64,000 bases of DNA from a virus, in the IMG/VR virus record IMGVR_UViG_3300032897_000001, positions 36,795-100,794 of that record; one strand, given 5' to 3'. The notes under the pieces were generated by a model. That model was not told the DNA's origin. It was given only the letters and a program-made list of their open reading frames with translations, and searched no databases. Positions 47,912 through 55,863 of the stretch are shown in pieces; position 1 is the first letter of the stretch; each line of letters starts with the position of its first letter. The position numbers were made by a program, and so were the translations under genes.

Positions 47912-49003
47912 TTACACGCCAATCATGCTGGCAATAGCGAACGGCTGTCGGATCACAGCACCCCAAGTCCCCGCAAGAACCTTCTGGCGGAAACTGGACA
48001 GATGGCGCACGATAGGCTGTGCGTGCATCTTTTCGTTATATGCACAGTAACCAGTAATCTGTCCCTCAATTTCTTCCGCGATCAACTGGACAAGGTTTCC
48101 GGCAGACTGTCCCTGTGGGTTCGATGTAGAAGTGGTTCCGTACTGAACCGCTGTCTCGAATCTGATATTCGGGAAGTTCTTCTTCAACAGATCAAACACG
48201 TTCACATTGAACGTGTTCGTGAAAGTCAATGCGACTTCGGACTGTGGCGACATCGCAAGAACCAGCTTCGTATCGGCTTCAACCAATCCCTGGGTTTGGT
48301 TGATCAACTGATAAAAGATAGCCTGAATGTCTGCAAACACTTCGTTGGCAGTGGCATTGATGCTACCGCCCGCGGTAAACCAACGCGTGCCGCCTGCTGC
48401 CTTGGTGGCAGGCGTAATGCTCGAATTCAGCGCAGGATCGTTCAACAGACCATAGTTCTGCAATCCGCCGACGCCAAAGAAATATGTCAGGTTGGAGAAC
48501 TTGTTGAGCACTGTCGCCGCGCCCTGGTCAATTTCGCTAACCCAATTGATGCGCGCCAAACCCGCGCGTTCCAGTTCGCGATCGCCATATTCCTTGATGG
48601 TCTGGAATAGGTACGACTGACGCTGGGGCCAGTTGGTGTTGACGTTAGCGCGGCCATTTTCGGCAAAGTCGCCATAAGACGACACTTCACCGGTATGTTC
48701 GATCGTGGGGAACATGGCAGTTTCGTCAAGCCACGTTCCCTTCCGAACCTCACCGAAGATCACCGCTGCCCGGTTGGGAGCAAACAGGATCTTAAACACG
48801 GCAGGATCAATCATGGTCGTGAGGAATTGCGGAACGGCAGAGTTTGACTGCGTTGCCAAAACAGGCAACGCGTCAATCGCCAAATCGTAGTTCCGCTTGA
48901 ATTCCTCCGGCATGTAGGTTATGACATCCGGAAGGGAAACGCCCATCGCTGCGAGATGGGCAGCGTCCGCGGCGAACGCGGCCTGGGCTTCTTGCAAATT
49001 CAT
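47912..49003 (-). CDS. Major capsid protein (DUF2184-like), 363 aa
   Basis: ATG 49003 has GGGAG upstream; 11 further in-frame residues at the front are unlikely. LFAPNRAAVIFGEVRKGTWL, ENGRANVNTNWPQRQSYLFQT, NKFSNLTYFFGVGG and FNVNVFDLLKKNFPNIRF fit the DUF2184 capsid family, an HK97-fold variant. Short N-terminal scaffold region (about 30 residues). Neighbours cement, scaffold and protease genes in the expected order. Confidence 0.88.
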   Translation of the reverse strand: MNLQEAQAAFAADAAHLAAMGVSLPDVITYMPEEFKRNYDLAIDALPVLATQSNSAVPQFLTTMIDPAVFKILFAPNRAAVIFGEVRKGTWLDETAMFPTIEHTGEVSSYGDFAENGRANVNTNWPQRQSYLFQTIKEYGDRELERAGLARINWVSEIDQGAATVLNKFSNLTYFFGVGGLQNYGLLNDPALNSSITPATKAAGGTRWFTAGGSINATANEVFADIQAIFYQLINQTQGLVEADTKLVLAMSPQSEVALTFTNTFNVNVFDLLKKNFPNIRFETAVQYGTTSTSNPQGQSAGNLVQLIAEEIEGQITGYCAYNEKMHAQPIVRHLSSFRQKVLAGTWGAVIRQPFAIASMIGV

Positions 49004-49020
49004 TTTTATTCTCCCTTGCC

Positions 49021-49995
49021 TTAACCGTAGATCCAACTCGTAATCTTTACGAGTTCGCCGGTTGCACCTGTTGACACAGCAATGTATTTCGTCTGAACGT
49101 TGGTCGCCGCAGTGATCGTTGAATTCAACGCAATAGTTTGCGTTGCGTTCAAGATGTACGTTCCTGCACCACCGGACCCGGTACCAAGTGCCGTGATAAT
49201 GGCTGGAACCATGCCAGATGCAGTTCCTGTTAACGTATCCCCGACACCTATGGTGCCTGTTACAGTTGCCGCTGTTAGCAACCCGTAGGACTCTGTTAGC
49301 AGCGCACTGGCAACGGACTGCTCTGCGATGCTCACAGCATACGTGCCAACACCACCCACTGTTCCCGTCAACTGGGAAACAATAGACGTGCCCGTGGCAA
49401 CGCCTGTGCCGCCTGAGAGCGTGCCGCCGACAACGATACTGCCACCACTCACGGTTCCCGTAACAGTCAGGACGGCTCCGGTAATCGAACCATTGAATGT
49501 CACAGTCTGCGGCCCGATACTGCCAGTAACAGTTGCCGCATTAAGCGTGCCTGATCCTGCGTCTGCTGCTGTTTGCGTACCGGCACCAAAAACCACGGAA
49601 CCATCCGCATAATTGGCAAACGCGAACATGCCCGGAGTCGCGGTTGTTGCACCGGCATTCCGGACGAAAAACCCACCCGAGATAAACAACGTGACCGGGA
49701 ATCCCGCAGGAACCAGCATGCTGTATTCTTGCAGATACTGCGTGATAAGTCCCTGCTGTTCCCGATGGACAAATCCGCTGGGAACGCCTGTACCATTGTT
49801 TGACACAGATGCGGGCGCACCTTCGGTGTCGATTTGCGTATTATTCACCCACGCAAAACGACCAACGGTGACACCTGCCGGACCTGCTACAAGACCACCT
49901 GCACCAGCCTGCAAGGTTGCCCGGGGATTTGCGTCACAGAAATCACCTGCAACAGCAATCGCCGGCTGAACATAGACTTGATTGGGAAAAGGCAT
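49021..49995 (-). CDS. Structural cement protein with inserted tandem beta modules, 324 aa
   Basis: The framework is the Gp24-like capsid cement: NQVYVQPAIAVAGDFCDANP, GRFAWVNNTQID, FVHREQQGLITQYLQEYSM, SGGFFVRNAG, and at the end KYIAVSTGATGELVKITSW. Between about 152 and 302 lie two Gly/Thr/Val-rich modules (VLTVTGTVSGG, GGVGTYAVSIAEQSV, GSGGAGTYILNATQT) very like those in the sheath. Expected on the capsid surface. Gene lies just upstream of the capsid gene in transcription order. Confidence 0.82.
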   Translation of the reverse strand: MPFPNQVYVQPAIAVAGDFCDANPRATLQAGAGGLVAGPAGVTVGRFAWVNNTQIDTEGAPASVSNNGTGVPSGFVHREQQGLITQYLQEYSMLVPAGFPVTLFISGGFFVRNAGATTATPGMFAFANYADGSVVFGAGTQTAADAGSGTLNAATVTGSIGPQTVTFNGSITGAVLTVTGTVSGGSIVVGGTLSGGTGVATGTSIVSQLTGTVGGVGTYAVSIAEQSVASALLTESYGLLTAATVTGTIGVGDTLTGTASGMVPAIITALGTGSGGAGTYILNATQTIALNSTITAATNVQTKYIAVSTGATGELVKITSWIYG

Positions 49996-50010
49996 TTTTC
50001 TAGCCTCCTA

Positions 50011-51009
50011 TTACGTAAGACGAATACGCGCGGCATCCGGAAACCGCTTCATGAAGTTACTGGATTCGCTACCGCCAGAATCGGCCGCGACCATTGCTGC
50101 ACGCGAATCCCGTTTCGCACCGGGCTTCGGCTGCATATTCAAGAGATGCGGCAACGCGCTGGGATGCACCTTGTCGATATTGCGTACACCACGCATCTTG
50201 AGTGCCTGCCGATAGACTTGCTCCGCAGAGTCAAACGACATATTCAACTGCCCAACCCAAGGCTGGACAAAGCGCTCTGCCTCACGAATATCCCGCTCAT
50301 TGCGTCGGACGGTCTCAGTAGAAGCGCGAAGCGCGGCTTCCATCTCTTCGCGGGTAACAGTATCCCCGGCCATCTTTCCACCGGTACGCGGCGAACCTCG
50401 AAACTTCATCGGCTGATCCGTTGCCTGCTTCCCCATGGAACCGCGGCGCCATTCCTTCTCATGATAAGGTTCTGTGATATCCGCAGCGCCCAGCTTCTCT
50501 AGTTGTGCCTCTCCCTCAGCATGATCGGGAGCCATTTCCTCTTCTTCTTCCTCTTCTTCTTCCTCTTCTTCGGCACCGCTGAGCATCCGCAATACGTGGT
50601 GCAAATCAGCTTCAGATAGCTTATCCTTTAGGAAACCCTCAACAGCCGACATCGGATCAGCGTCCATCACATCCGGCTCGGCAAACTTTTCGCCGATATC
50701 CTTGACAGGCTTTTCCATTTCTTCGGGCATTTCGTCATTCTCGTTAAGTGGATCGCCGTGCGCGTCCAACATGTCGAGAAATTCCGCGACTTCCCCAAGT
50801 GTAGTATCAATCGCAATCTTGCCGCGGCAAGCACGATCAATACGCCGAAGAATGTCACCCTTTTTTGAGCCGAAATTCTTTGCTGTAATATCGGCGAACA
50901 CAGGTAGCAAATTCAAACTGGCATCTTGTGCCAGTCGCGGGCGCAAAAACGCAGCCGTGGCGCACACAGCAATTGCGCCCTGACGCGTCAAACTATACTT
51001 GTTCTTCAT
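50011..51009 (-). CDS. Scaffolding-type protein with poly-Glu tract, 332 aa
   Basis: It is highly charged and helical, with a run of Glu near residues 148-158 and an MKFRGSPRTGGKMAGD segment. Between protease and cement genes, as capsid scaffolds usually are. MKNKYSLTRQGAIAVCATAAFL at the start is hydrophobic but lacks a clean cleavage site. No enzyme motif. Scaffold role inferred from context and composition. Confidence 0.65.
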   Translation of the reverse strand: MKNKYSLTRQGAIAVCATAAFLRPRLAQDASLNLLPVFADITAKNFGSKKGDILRRIDRACRGKIAIDTTLGEVAEFLDMLDAHGDPLNENDEMPEEMEKPVKDIGEKFAEPDVMDADPMSAVEGFLKDKLSEADLHHVLRMLSGAEEEEEEEEEEEEMAPDHAEGEAQLEKLGAADITEPYHEKEWRRGSMGKQATDQPMKFRGSPRTGGKMAGDTVTREEMEAALRASTETVRRNERDIREAERFVQPWVGQLNMSFDSAEQVYRQALKMRGVRNIDKVHPSALPHLLNMQPKPGAKRDSRAAMVAADSGGSESSNFMKRFPDAARIRLT

Positions 51010-51023
51010 CAGAACGTTCTCCT

Positions 51024-52586
51024 TTATTCGCCAACTGCTACGTCAGCACCTGCCCTACCTTCTTTCACTAGGGCGACGTGATTTCCATGGATGTTTCGCA
51101 TAACGCCATCATACCTCTGTCCCTCGTGTGTGCCTGGCGTCATGTCTGGATCATAGTGATAGCCACACGAGATTTCTTTCTGCTCTCCGGCTTCTATGCG
51201 AGATATAGCGTCGCCATCCCACACACGAAGACTGTTGCGAAGATACGGCGCCTGAAACACCGCATCGGAGCCTGTTGTCCCGACAACAAATTGTTTGGAA
51301 GTTTCTGCATAATCTTCCGCAAACACAGGAACATGTTTGCTCAACAGCGGAAGATTATTGAAGGTGTCTGCGGCCTTTTTCAATTCCACAGGATCACGAA
51401 GAAGTTGATAAACTTGGTTTGGGTTTAACTTCAACTGCTCATATCCTGGGATTTCTCTGCCAATATAAGGACAAATGTTTGCTTTGCTGATATTGGTTAT
51501 CTCTACAATCAAATGTCCGTCTTGCGTTTTTTCCCGGACCGACGCACGATCAAAGGCCAGCCTATCATCCCCAGCTAACCTAGCTTCTATCGCCTCTCCC
51601 CGCTTATCGTATCTGTGCCCGTCAACCTTGCTCACACCCACCGCACACCAATCATTGGCATCAAGCGGCGCCACCACTTTTTCGCATTCATTCTCACCGC
51701 GAAAAGCCTTGCACGTGCCGCAGCGATCGCGGCCTTTTGCAGGGCGGAAATCCACGGCTTCATGCGAAAGTTTGGCTGTGTCCTTGCCCACATCAGCAAC
51801 AGATTCCTGCACTTCCTCCGAGGAAGGTTTCGCGGGTTCCGGTTCTTTGTCCGTGTCGCCCTGTCCTAACATCCCCGTAGCAGGGAAATAGTCCGATTCC
51901 TTCCAGTCGTCTGCGGCACCCAACTTCCTGCTATAAAAAGCATCCATTGTCGTTGTGTTGAACCGCCGTGCCTTGGAAGACTCCTTAAGTGCGCCACGAA
52001 CACCACCACGGGAAAACGATTCATTAATCGCACGGTGATTCCCGCCCAACAACGGCTCCGGTGGATATTTGATAGTATCGCGAAGCTGTCTCTTAGAAGC
52101 TGTGTTTGCGGCCATTTCATCCAACGCAATCTTAGATAATGTCTTAGCTAATCCCGGGTGTAACGGGGAAGGTGGTGCATCAACTGGCGCCCACATATAG
52201 CTTGTGTGTTCTTCATTCAACTTGGGAGTACAAGCACGGCGAATGCTGACACGGTATGTGCGATAATCAATGCCTTCGGGATTGGCGCTGTGGTCAATCT
52301 CTTCTGGCAGTCTCTCGCGTTCTTTCAAAACAAAACCCGTTTCCTCTCGCAACTCCCGTATAACGGCTGCAAGAGGCGTTTCCCCGAGTTCCACCTTACC
52401 CCCGGGGATGCTCCACTCCCCCGGATGATCACCTATTGCGCTGCGCTTTACAAAAAGGACTTTATCATCGGGTGTCGTCAACAAGACGCCCGCAGCATGT
52501 ACAAGTTTATCTTGTGCGCTCTGCCGACGCTTCCCCAGGGGGATGGCGCTGTTTGGTGACAACGCCATTCCAAGCATTTGAGCCAT
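51024..52586 (-). CDS. Nudix hydrolase fused to DUF2213 prohead protease, 520 aa
   Basis: Residues 28-150 carry a complete Nudix box (G63 to F85: [10 protein letters not shown] then Arg77-Glu78, Glu81-Glu82, Gly84). Near residues 282-310 four Cys ([13 protein letters not shown] and WCAVG) form a likely metal- or cluster-binding knot. The last 180 residues match DUF2213: [63 protein letters not shown]. Proheads need such a protease. The Nudix part would hydrolyse a nucleoside diphosphate derivative, possibly a defence signal. Confidence 0.85.
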   Translation of the reverse strand: MAQMLGMALSPNSAIPLGKRRQSAQDKLVHAAGVLLTTPDDKVLFVKRSAIGDHPGEWSIPGGKVELGETPLAAVIRELREETGFVLKERERLPEEIDHSANPEGIDYRTYRVSIRRACTPKLNEEHTSYMWAPVDAPPSPLHPGLAKTLSKIALDEMAANTASKRQLRDTIKYPPEPLLGGNHRAINESFSRGGVRGALKESSKARRFNTTTMDAFYSRKLGAADDWKESDYFPATGMLGQGDTDKEPEPAKPSSEEVQESVADVGKDTAKLSHEAVDFRPAKGRDRCGTCKAFRGENECEKVVAPLDANDWCAVGVSKVDGHRYDKRGEAIEARLAGDDRLAFDRASVREKTQDGHLIVEITNISKANICPYIGREIPGYEQLKLNPNQVYQLLRDPVELKKAADTFNNLPLLSKHVPVFAEDYAETSKQFVVGTTGSDAVFQAPYLRNSLRVWDGDAISRIEAGEQKEISCGYHYDPDMTPGTHEGQRYDGVMRNIHGNHVALVKEGRAGADVAVGE

Positions 52587-52596
52587 GAATAATTCA

Positions 52597-53385
52597 TCAG
52601 TTCATTGCATTTACTTCAACGAAGTTCAATGTAATGTCATTGGCTAACGTTGTTGCGTTGCCTGTAATTGCAATGGTGATTGCAGCATTCTCCACAGCCG
52701 TGATTAACGTTGGCACCAGCAACGGCGTAACTAGGTTTCCTACCTGTGCCTGCTGATGAATACCGATCTGAGTGTTAGACCCGAGTGCACCATACTTGAA
52801 GACATTGGCTTGAACAGACCAGCCACTTCCACCAGTCGTAACCGTTCCCGTATCGGCAACAGTGGTCCCGCCTCCAAGTGTTCCGCCCACAGTTACAGTT
52901 GACGGATTGAAGATGATCTTCACACGCTTGTTGTTCGCCGTAGAACCCAATGAACCCTGTGCTGTGATCGTAATCCCGCGCCCGGTAGCGTCGAATGAAT
53001 TGGCAGGCAGCGCATATACCGCCAACACGTAATCAGCACCGGTGCCGCCACACACCGTACCTGTAGCGAAAATCTGACGGTTCACGTTGCCTTCTGCAGC
53101 AATTAATGCTGAACCGTTGCCGAATTGCGTTACCTCTGTATTCGGGTTAGACCCGCCATTGAGGTAATCCGCACCGCCATAAATCCACGTCGCGGAACCC
53201 TGCGTGTTACCATAACATTCCCACCAACGCAGTGCGCCTGCCGTAGCATTGAACCAAACCGATCCGACCACCATTCCTTGCGAGGAATCCTGCGTCGGAC
53301 CTGGATCAGCCGTTCCGGACAACTGCGACAAAATAGAGATTTTGCCTTTGCCGCCCATGACTGCGTCAAGTACGTTGGTAGCCAT
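52597..53385 (-). CDS. Probable head decoration or fibre protein, 262 aa
   Basis: Beta-rich sequence: [40 protein letters not shown] and a C-terminal [20 protein letters not shown]. The RWWECYG and GSVWFN motifs are frequent in phage surface proteins of the head module. No enzyme motif. Function inferred only from location and composition. Confidence 0.6.
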   Translation of the reverse strand: MATNVLDAVMGGKGKISILSQLSGTADPGPTQDSSQGMVVGSVWFNATAGALRWWECYGNTQGSATWIYGGADYLNGGSNPNTEVTQFGNGSALIAAEGNVNRQIFATGTVCGGTGADYVLAVYALPANSFDATGRGITITAQGSLGSTANNKRVKIIFNPSTVTVGGTLGGGTTVADTGTVTTGGSGWSVQANVFKYGALGSNTQIGIHQQAQVGNLVTPLLVPTLITAVENAAITIAITGNATTLANDITLNFVEVNAMN

Positions 53386-53397
53386 ATAACAACTCCC

Positions 53398-53640
53398 CTA
53401 TCCGGTAAACTTTGTGATCGATTCGACGCGCACAACTTCAATGTCTGCAGCGTCACCCGTCGTCAACCAATTGGTCAGCGCTGCCTGATTTGGAAATTGC
53501 CGCATGAACGGCGAATTAGTTGATGTTCTCGTGCCAACCAGGAGCACAGCGGCTGTCTCTACAATCCCTTTAGCAGTAGCAGACGCCTGGGCTGTTGCTA
53601 TACGCGACGTGTGTTCCGCAGATGTTTTTACGCTTACCAT
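53398..53640 (-). CDS. Hypothetical protein, 80 aa
   Basis: Ala/Thr/Ser-rich helix at the start (AEHTSRIATAQASATAKGIV) and a compact end. No motif; lies in the head gene cluster between the decoration protein and small gene 53649. Possibly a virion minor protein. Confidence 0.55.
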   Translation of the reverse strand: MVSVKTSAEHTSRIATAQASATAKGIVETAAVLLVGTRTSTNSPFMRQFPNQAALTNWLTTGDAADIEVVRVESITKFTG

Positions 53641-53648
53641 TTCTGTCC

Positions 53649-53870
53649 TCAGTACTTCTTAAACAACGTTAGCTGTGCGATGACGTATTTTCCCAGCGGT
53701 CCCGGTGCCGTCATGATATTTGCTTCAAAACCAGCCTCCCGCATTTCATCAAGCAATGCGAGCAACGGTTCATGTGCATCAACAAGGCGCCTCTTGAAGT
53801 CGTCTGCAAGTTCTGCGTCGGTACGCCCGGGGACTAGGGAGATAATTTTGGGTGCGATGTCGTTGTTCAT
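53649..53870 (-). CDS. Hypothetical protein, 73 aa
   Basis: MNNDIAPKIISLVPGRTDAE then helices LADDFKRRLVDAHEPLLALL and a hydrophobic end. No motif; small head-module protein. Confidence 0.55.
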   Translation of the reverse strand: MNNDIAPKIISLVPGRTDAELADDFKRRLVDAHEPLLALLDEMREAGFEANIMTAPGPLGKYVIAQLTLFKKY

Positions 53871-53913
53871 AGGGCAACCTCATTGCTTGACTTATCGTAA
53901 TTTGGCGATATAT

Positions 53914-54741
53914 CTAGGTGAATCCTGGAACAACAGATCTTCCAGTGCACCGACAATTTATAAGCTGTCCGGGGAAAATTTTTTTCTTCTCAACCGGGTC
54001 CCACATACCCTCAACCACGTTATACCGCTGTCCGTTCATTTTGACATGCTGCCAACGCGGCTTTTTACCAGCACTCGAATGCATCCAAACTGCTTCTTTA
54101 ATTCCTAATTCTATTTGTCGGGCGCGTTGTAACTGTGCGTGTACTTTGTTGTTCTGATCACGCGCAATCAGCGCCGCACGCCGCTTCGTTACCCCGTAAC
54201 GTCCGCGAATTTCCTTGGTAAGTGTGCCCAAGTCCCGCCCGGCTGCAGCACTTCGCATAACCAATCCTTCAACATCTGTCAGATATCTTTCGGGAATTGA
54301 TTTTATGAGCGACACACTTTCTTCTGTAGCAGCCGCGATGACATCCCGCTGTGCAGGCGTCATCTTGAATTCAACACTCATACCGCCGCGCTTCAATGCA
54401 GCACGAAGCGCCGCATCAGATCGATCGGATGCTGACTGCACAAACCAATTGCCGAGAAACTTGGAAAGATCCGTGAATTTCCGTCTCCAACGCTGTGTAA
54501 GCTTGCGCAGGGCGCGCGCTATCGCCACGACGGGTAATTCATCCTCTGCAAGTTCAGCCACTGCAGCGGCCATTTCTGGTTCATTGGCGCGCCATGCTGC
54601 CTTGATCCAATACAAAACGCTGTTCTGCATCTCGTCTATCAAAGCATAAAGTCGCTTTCGATATGCTGCCTCCAATCCTGCATTCGGGAATATCGGACGC
54701 AACACCTTTTCTTTTTTCTTTTTCGGATTCCGCGGCGGCAT
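53914..54741 (-). CDS. Head morphogenesis protein, Mu gpF / SPP1 gp7-like, 275 aa
   Basis: The C-terminal region is diagnostic: RAALIARDQNNKVHAQLQRA, VWMHSSAGKKPRWQHVKMNG and FPGQLINCRCTGR. Cys-containing NCRC with PG before is a hallmark. The N-terminal half is Lys/Arg-rich and helical. It is a minor head protein that enters with DNA or helps assembly. Position after portal fits. Confidence 0.88.
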   Translation of the reverse strand: MPPRNPKKKKEKVLRPIFPNAGLEAAYRKRLYALIDEMQNSVLYWIKAAWRANEPEMAAAVAELAEDELPVVAIARALRKLTQRWRRKFTDLSKFLGNWFVQSASDRSDAALRAALKRGGMSVEFKMTPAQRDVIAAATEESVSLIKSIPERYLTDVEGLVMRSAAAGRDLGTLTKEIRGRYGVTKRRAALIARDQNNKVHAQLQRARQIELGIKEAVWMHSSAGKKPRWQHVKMNGQRYNVVEGMWDPVEKKKIFPGQLINCRCTGRSVVPGFT

Positions 54742-54981
54742 CTATGCCACTGCTCCCCGCTCATGTGCTCCCGCACGCCTTGTCGCGGGCTTCCCGGGCC
54801 ATGCGAGCAAGTCCATGATTTCCGAGTCCCAGTTCACTTCTGCCCACGCTTCCAAAAAATCCTGGGGAATGTGGTTTGTTCCCGGGGAAATCTCAAAGAA
54901 CCTGCGATCGCTCATGAGCATCAAGCGAAATTTGCGTGGACACCGGGACAACACGCCAACCATTTCGACTTCTTCACTCAT
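54742..54981 (-). CDS. Head-module protein of the Trp-rich paralogue family, 79 aa
   Basis: RKFRLMLMSDRRFFEISPG and NHIPQDFLEAWAEVNWDSEI, the same ending as 36106 and 47348. C-terminus is Ala/Arg-rich and probably disordered. ATGA overlap with gene 54978. Function unknown. Confidence 0.6.
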   Translation of the reverse strand: MSEEVEMVGVLSRCPRKFRLMLMSDRRFFEISPGTNHIPQDFLEAWAEVNWDSEIMDLLAWPGKPATRRAGAHERGAVA

Positions 54982-55169
54982 GACATGCGTCCCATCATGC
55001 CGCTTGTAGGAGGTTCAAAACTGGCCGTGAAGAACTGTTCCGCCAACGCACGCGCTTCTGAGAGTTTCATCATAAGCGTATCCCGTTGCAAACCGTGTGG
55101 GTGTGGCGCAACGACTGCCTCAGCAGCATCTATTCCCCGGGAAAACTCTTCAAGAGCCTGTGCACTCAC
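54978..55169 (-). CDS. Hypothetical protein, 63 aa
   Basis: Helical: SAQALEEFSRGIDAAEAVVA and MMKLSEARALAEQFF, Met-rich tail TSGMMGRMS. Junctions on both sides overlap (ATGA), so it is translated with its neighbours. Function unknown. Confidence 0.58.
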   Translation of the reverse strand: MSAQALEEFSRGIDAAEAVVAPHPHGLQRDTLMMKLSEARALAEQFFTASFEPPTSGMMGRMS

Positions 55170-55522
55170 CGGACGCGGTCCCTATCCCGTGCCGCGCCTC
55201 TCCCCGGGTTCCAAAATTCGGACGCGTCCAATTGCTTGATGTAATCGAATGCCTCTTGCTTGGTCGCGAACCGCTTCTCTGTGCCCTGCGGCCAAACGAC
55301 AACCAACCAAGGATCTTTCTCAATCGTATCGTATCGCAGATCAAGTCCAGCACTTGCGCTGGCATCTCCTACAAGTTTGCGCGTCGTCTTGGGCAATTCC
55401 GCATAATCAACATTGAACTTAAAGTCCGATGTCATTACGCGTTGGCGCTGTAAATAGTCCCGGGCACCTGCAAGATTTGAAGATCTTCCGCCGTAACGTC
55501 CTGCCATCGCAGCAACTCCCAA
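55166..55522 (-). CDS. Small protein with N-terminal GR motif, 118 aa
   Basis: MAGRYGGRSSNLAGARDYLQ opens with the GR motif; then NVDYAELPKTTRKLVGDASA and WLVVVWPQGTEKRFATKQEA. Related at the N-terminus to 55523 and 37693. Overlaps 54978 by ATGA. Possibly an internal virion protein. Confidence 0.6.
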   Translation of the reverse strand: MGVAAMAGRYGGRSSNLAGARDYLQRQRVMTSDFKFNVDYAELPKTTRKLVGDASASAGLDLRYDTIEKDPWLVVVWPQGTEKRFATKQEAFDYIKQLDASEFWNPGRGAARDRDRVR

Positions 55523-55852
55523 TTATTTGGACTTCTTCTTTTTGGGCAGTTTGCCGCCCGGGTCCGCGGACGCAAATTCCTCGCCAACACTCTTTGGAAT
55601 GCCCAAATTTGAATGCCCACTTTTCGCGGCGAACATGGCGCGGCGCTGTGCTTCTGACACAGGCGGATCAGTTGCCATTCTTCGTTTGTCCTTGGCAGGT
55701 TTGCGCCGTGCTCCGGCAGACGCATACCAAAGGATTCCGGCTTCCTTGGCGGCACGTTTGGCCGCTTCGTATCCCTGTTCCTGATAAATCTTGTCGATTT
55801 CCTCGCGGGAAACTGCCGCATCAGCAGCCATTCGGCCAAATCGTCCTGCCAT
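55523..55852 (-). CDS. Small basic protein with N-terminal GR motif, 109 aa
   Basis: MAGRFGRMAADAAVSREEID, EGYEAAKRAAKEAGILWYAS, then Lys-rich PGGKLPKKKKSK at the end. Basic C-terminus suggests DNA contact inside the head. Precedes the portal's end; adjacent gene follows without spacer. Confidence 0.62.
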   Translation of the reverse strand: MAGRFGRMAADAAVSREEIDKIYQEQGYEAAKRAAKEAGILWYASAGARRKPAKDKRRMATDPPVSEAQRRAMFAAKSGHSNLGIPKSVGEEFASADPGGKLPKKKKSK

Positions 55853-55863
55853 CTAAATCCCCT

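Noticed and set aside
50520-50575. Repetitive CTTCTT region as a microsatellite or repeat array
   Set aside because: It encodes an acidic poly-Glu tract in the scaffold protein, a common composition there; no array structure. The same holds for 57045-57075 in the portal gene.
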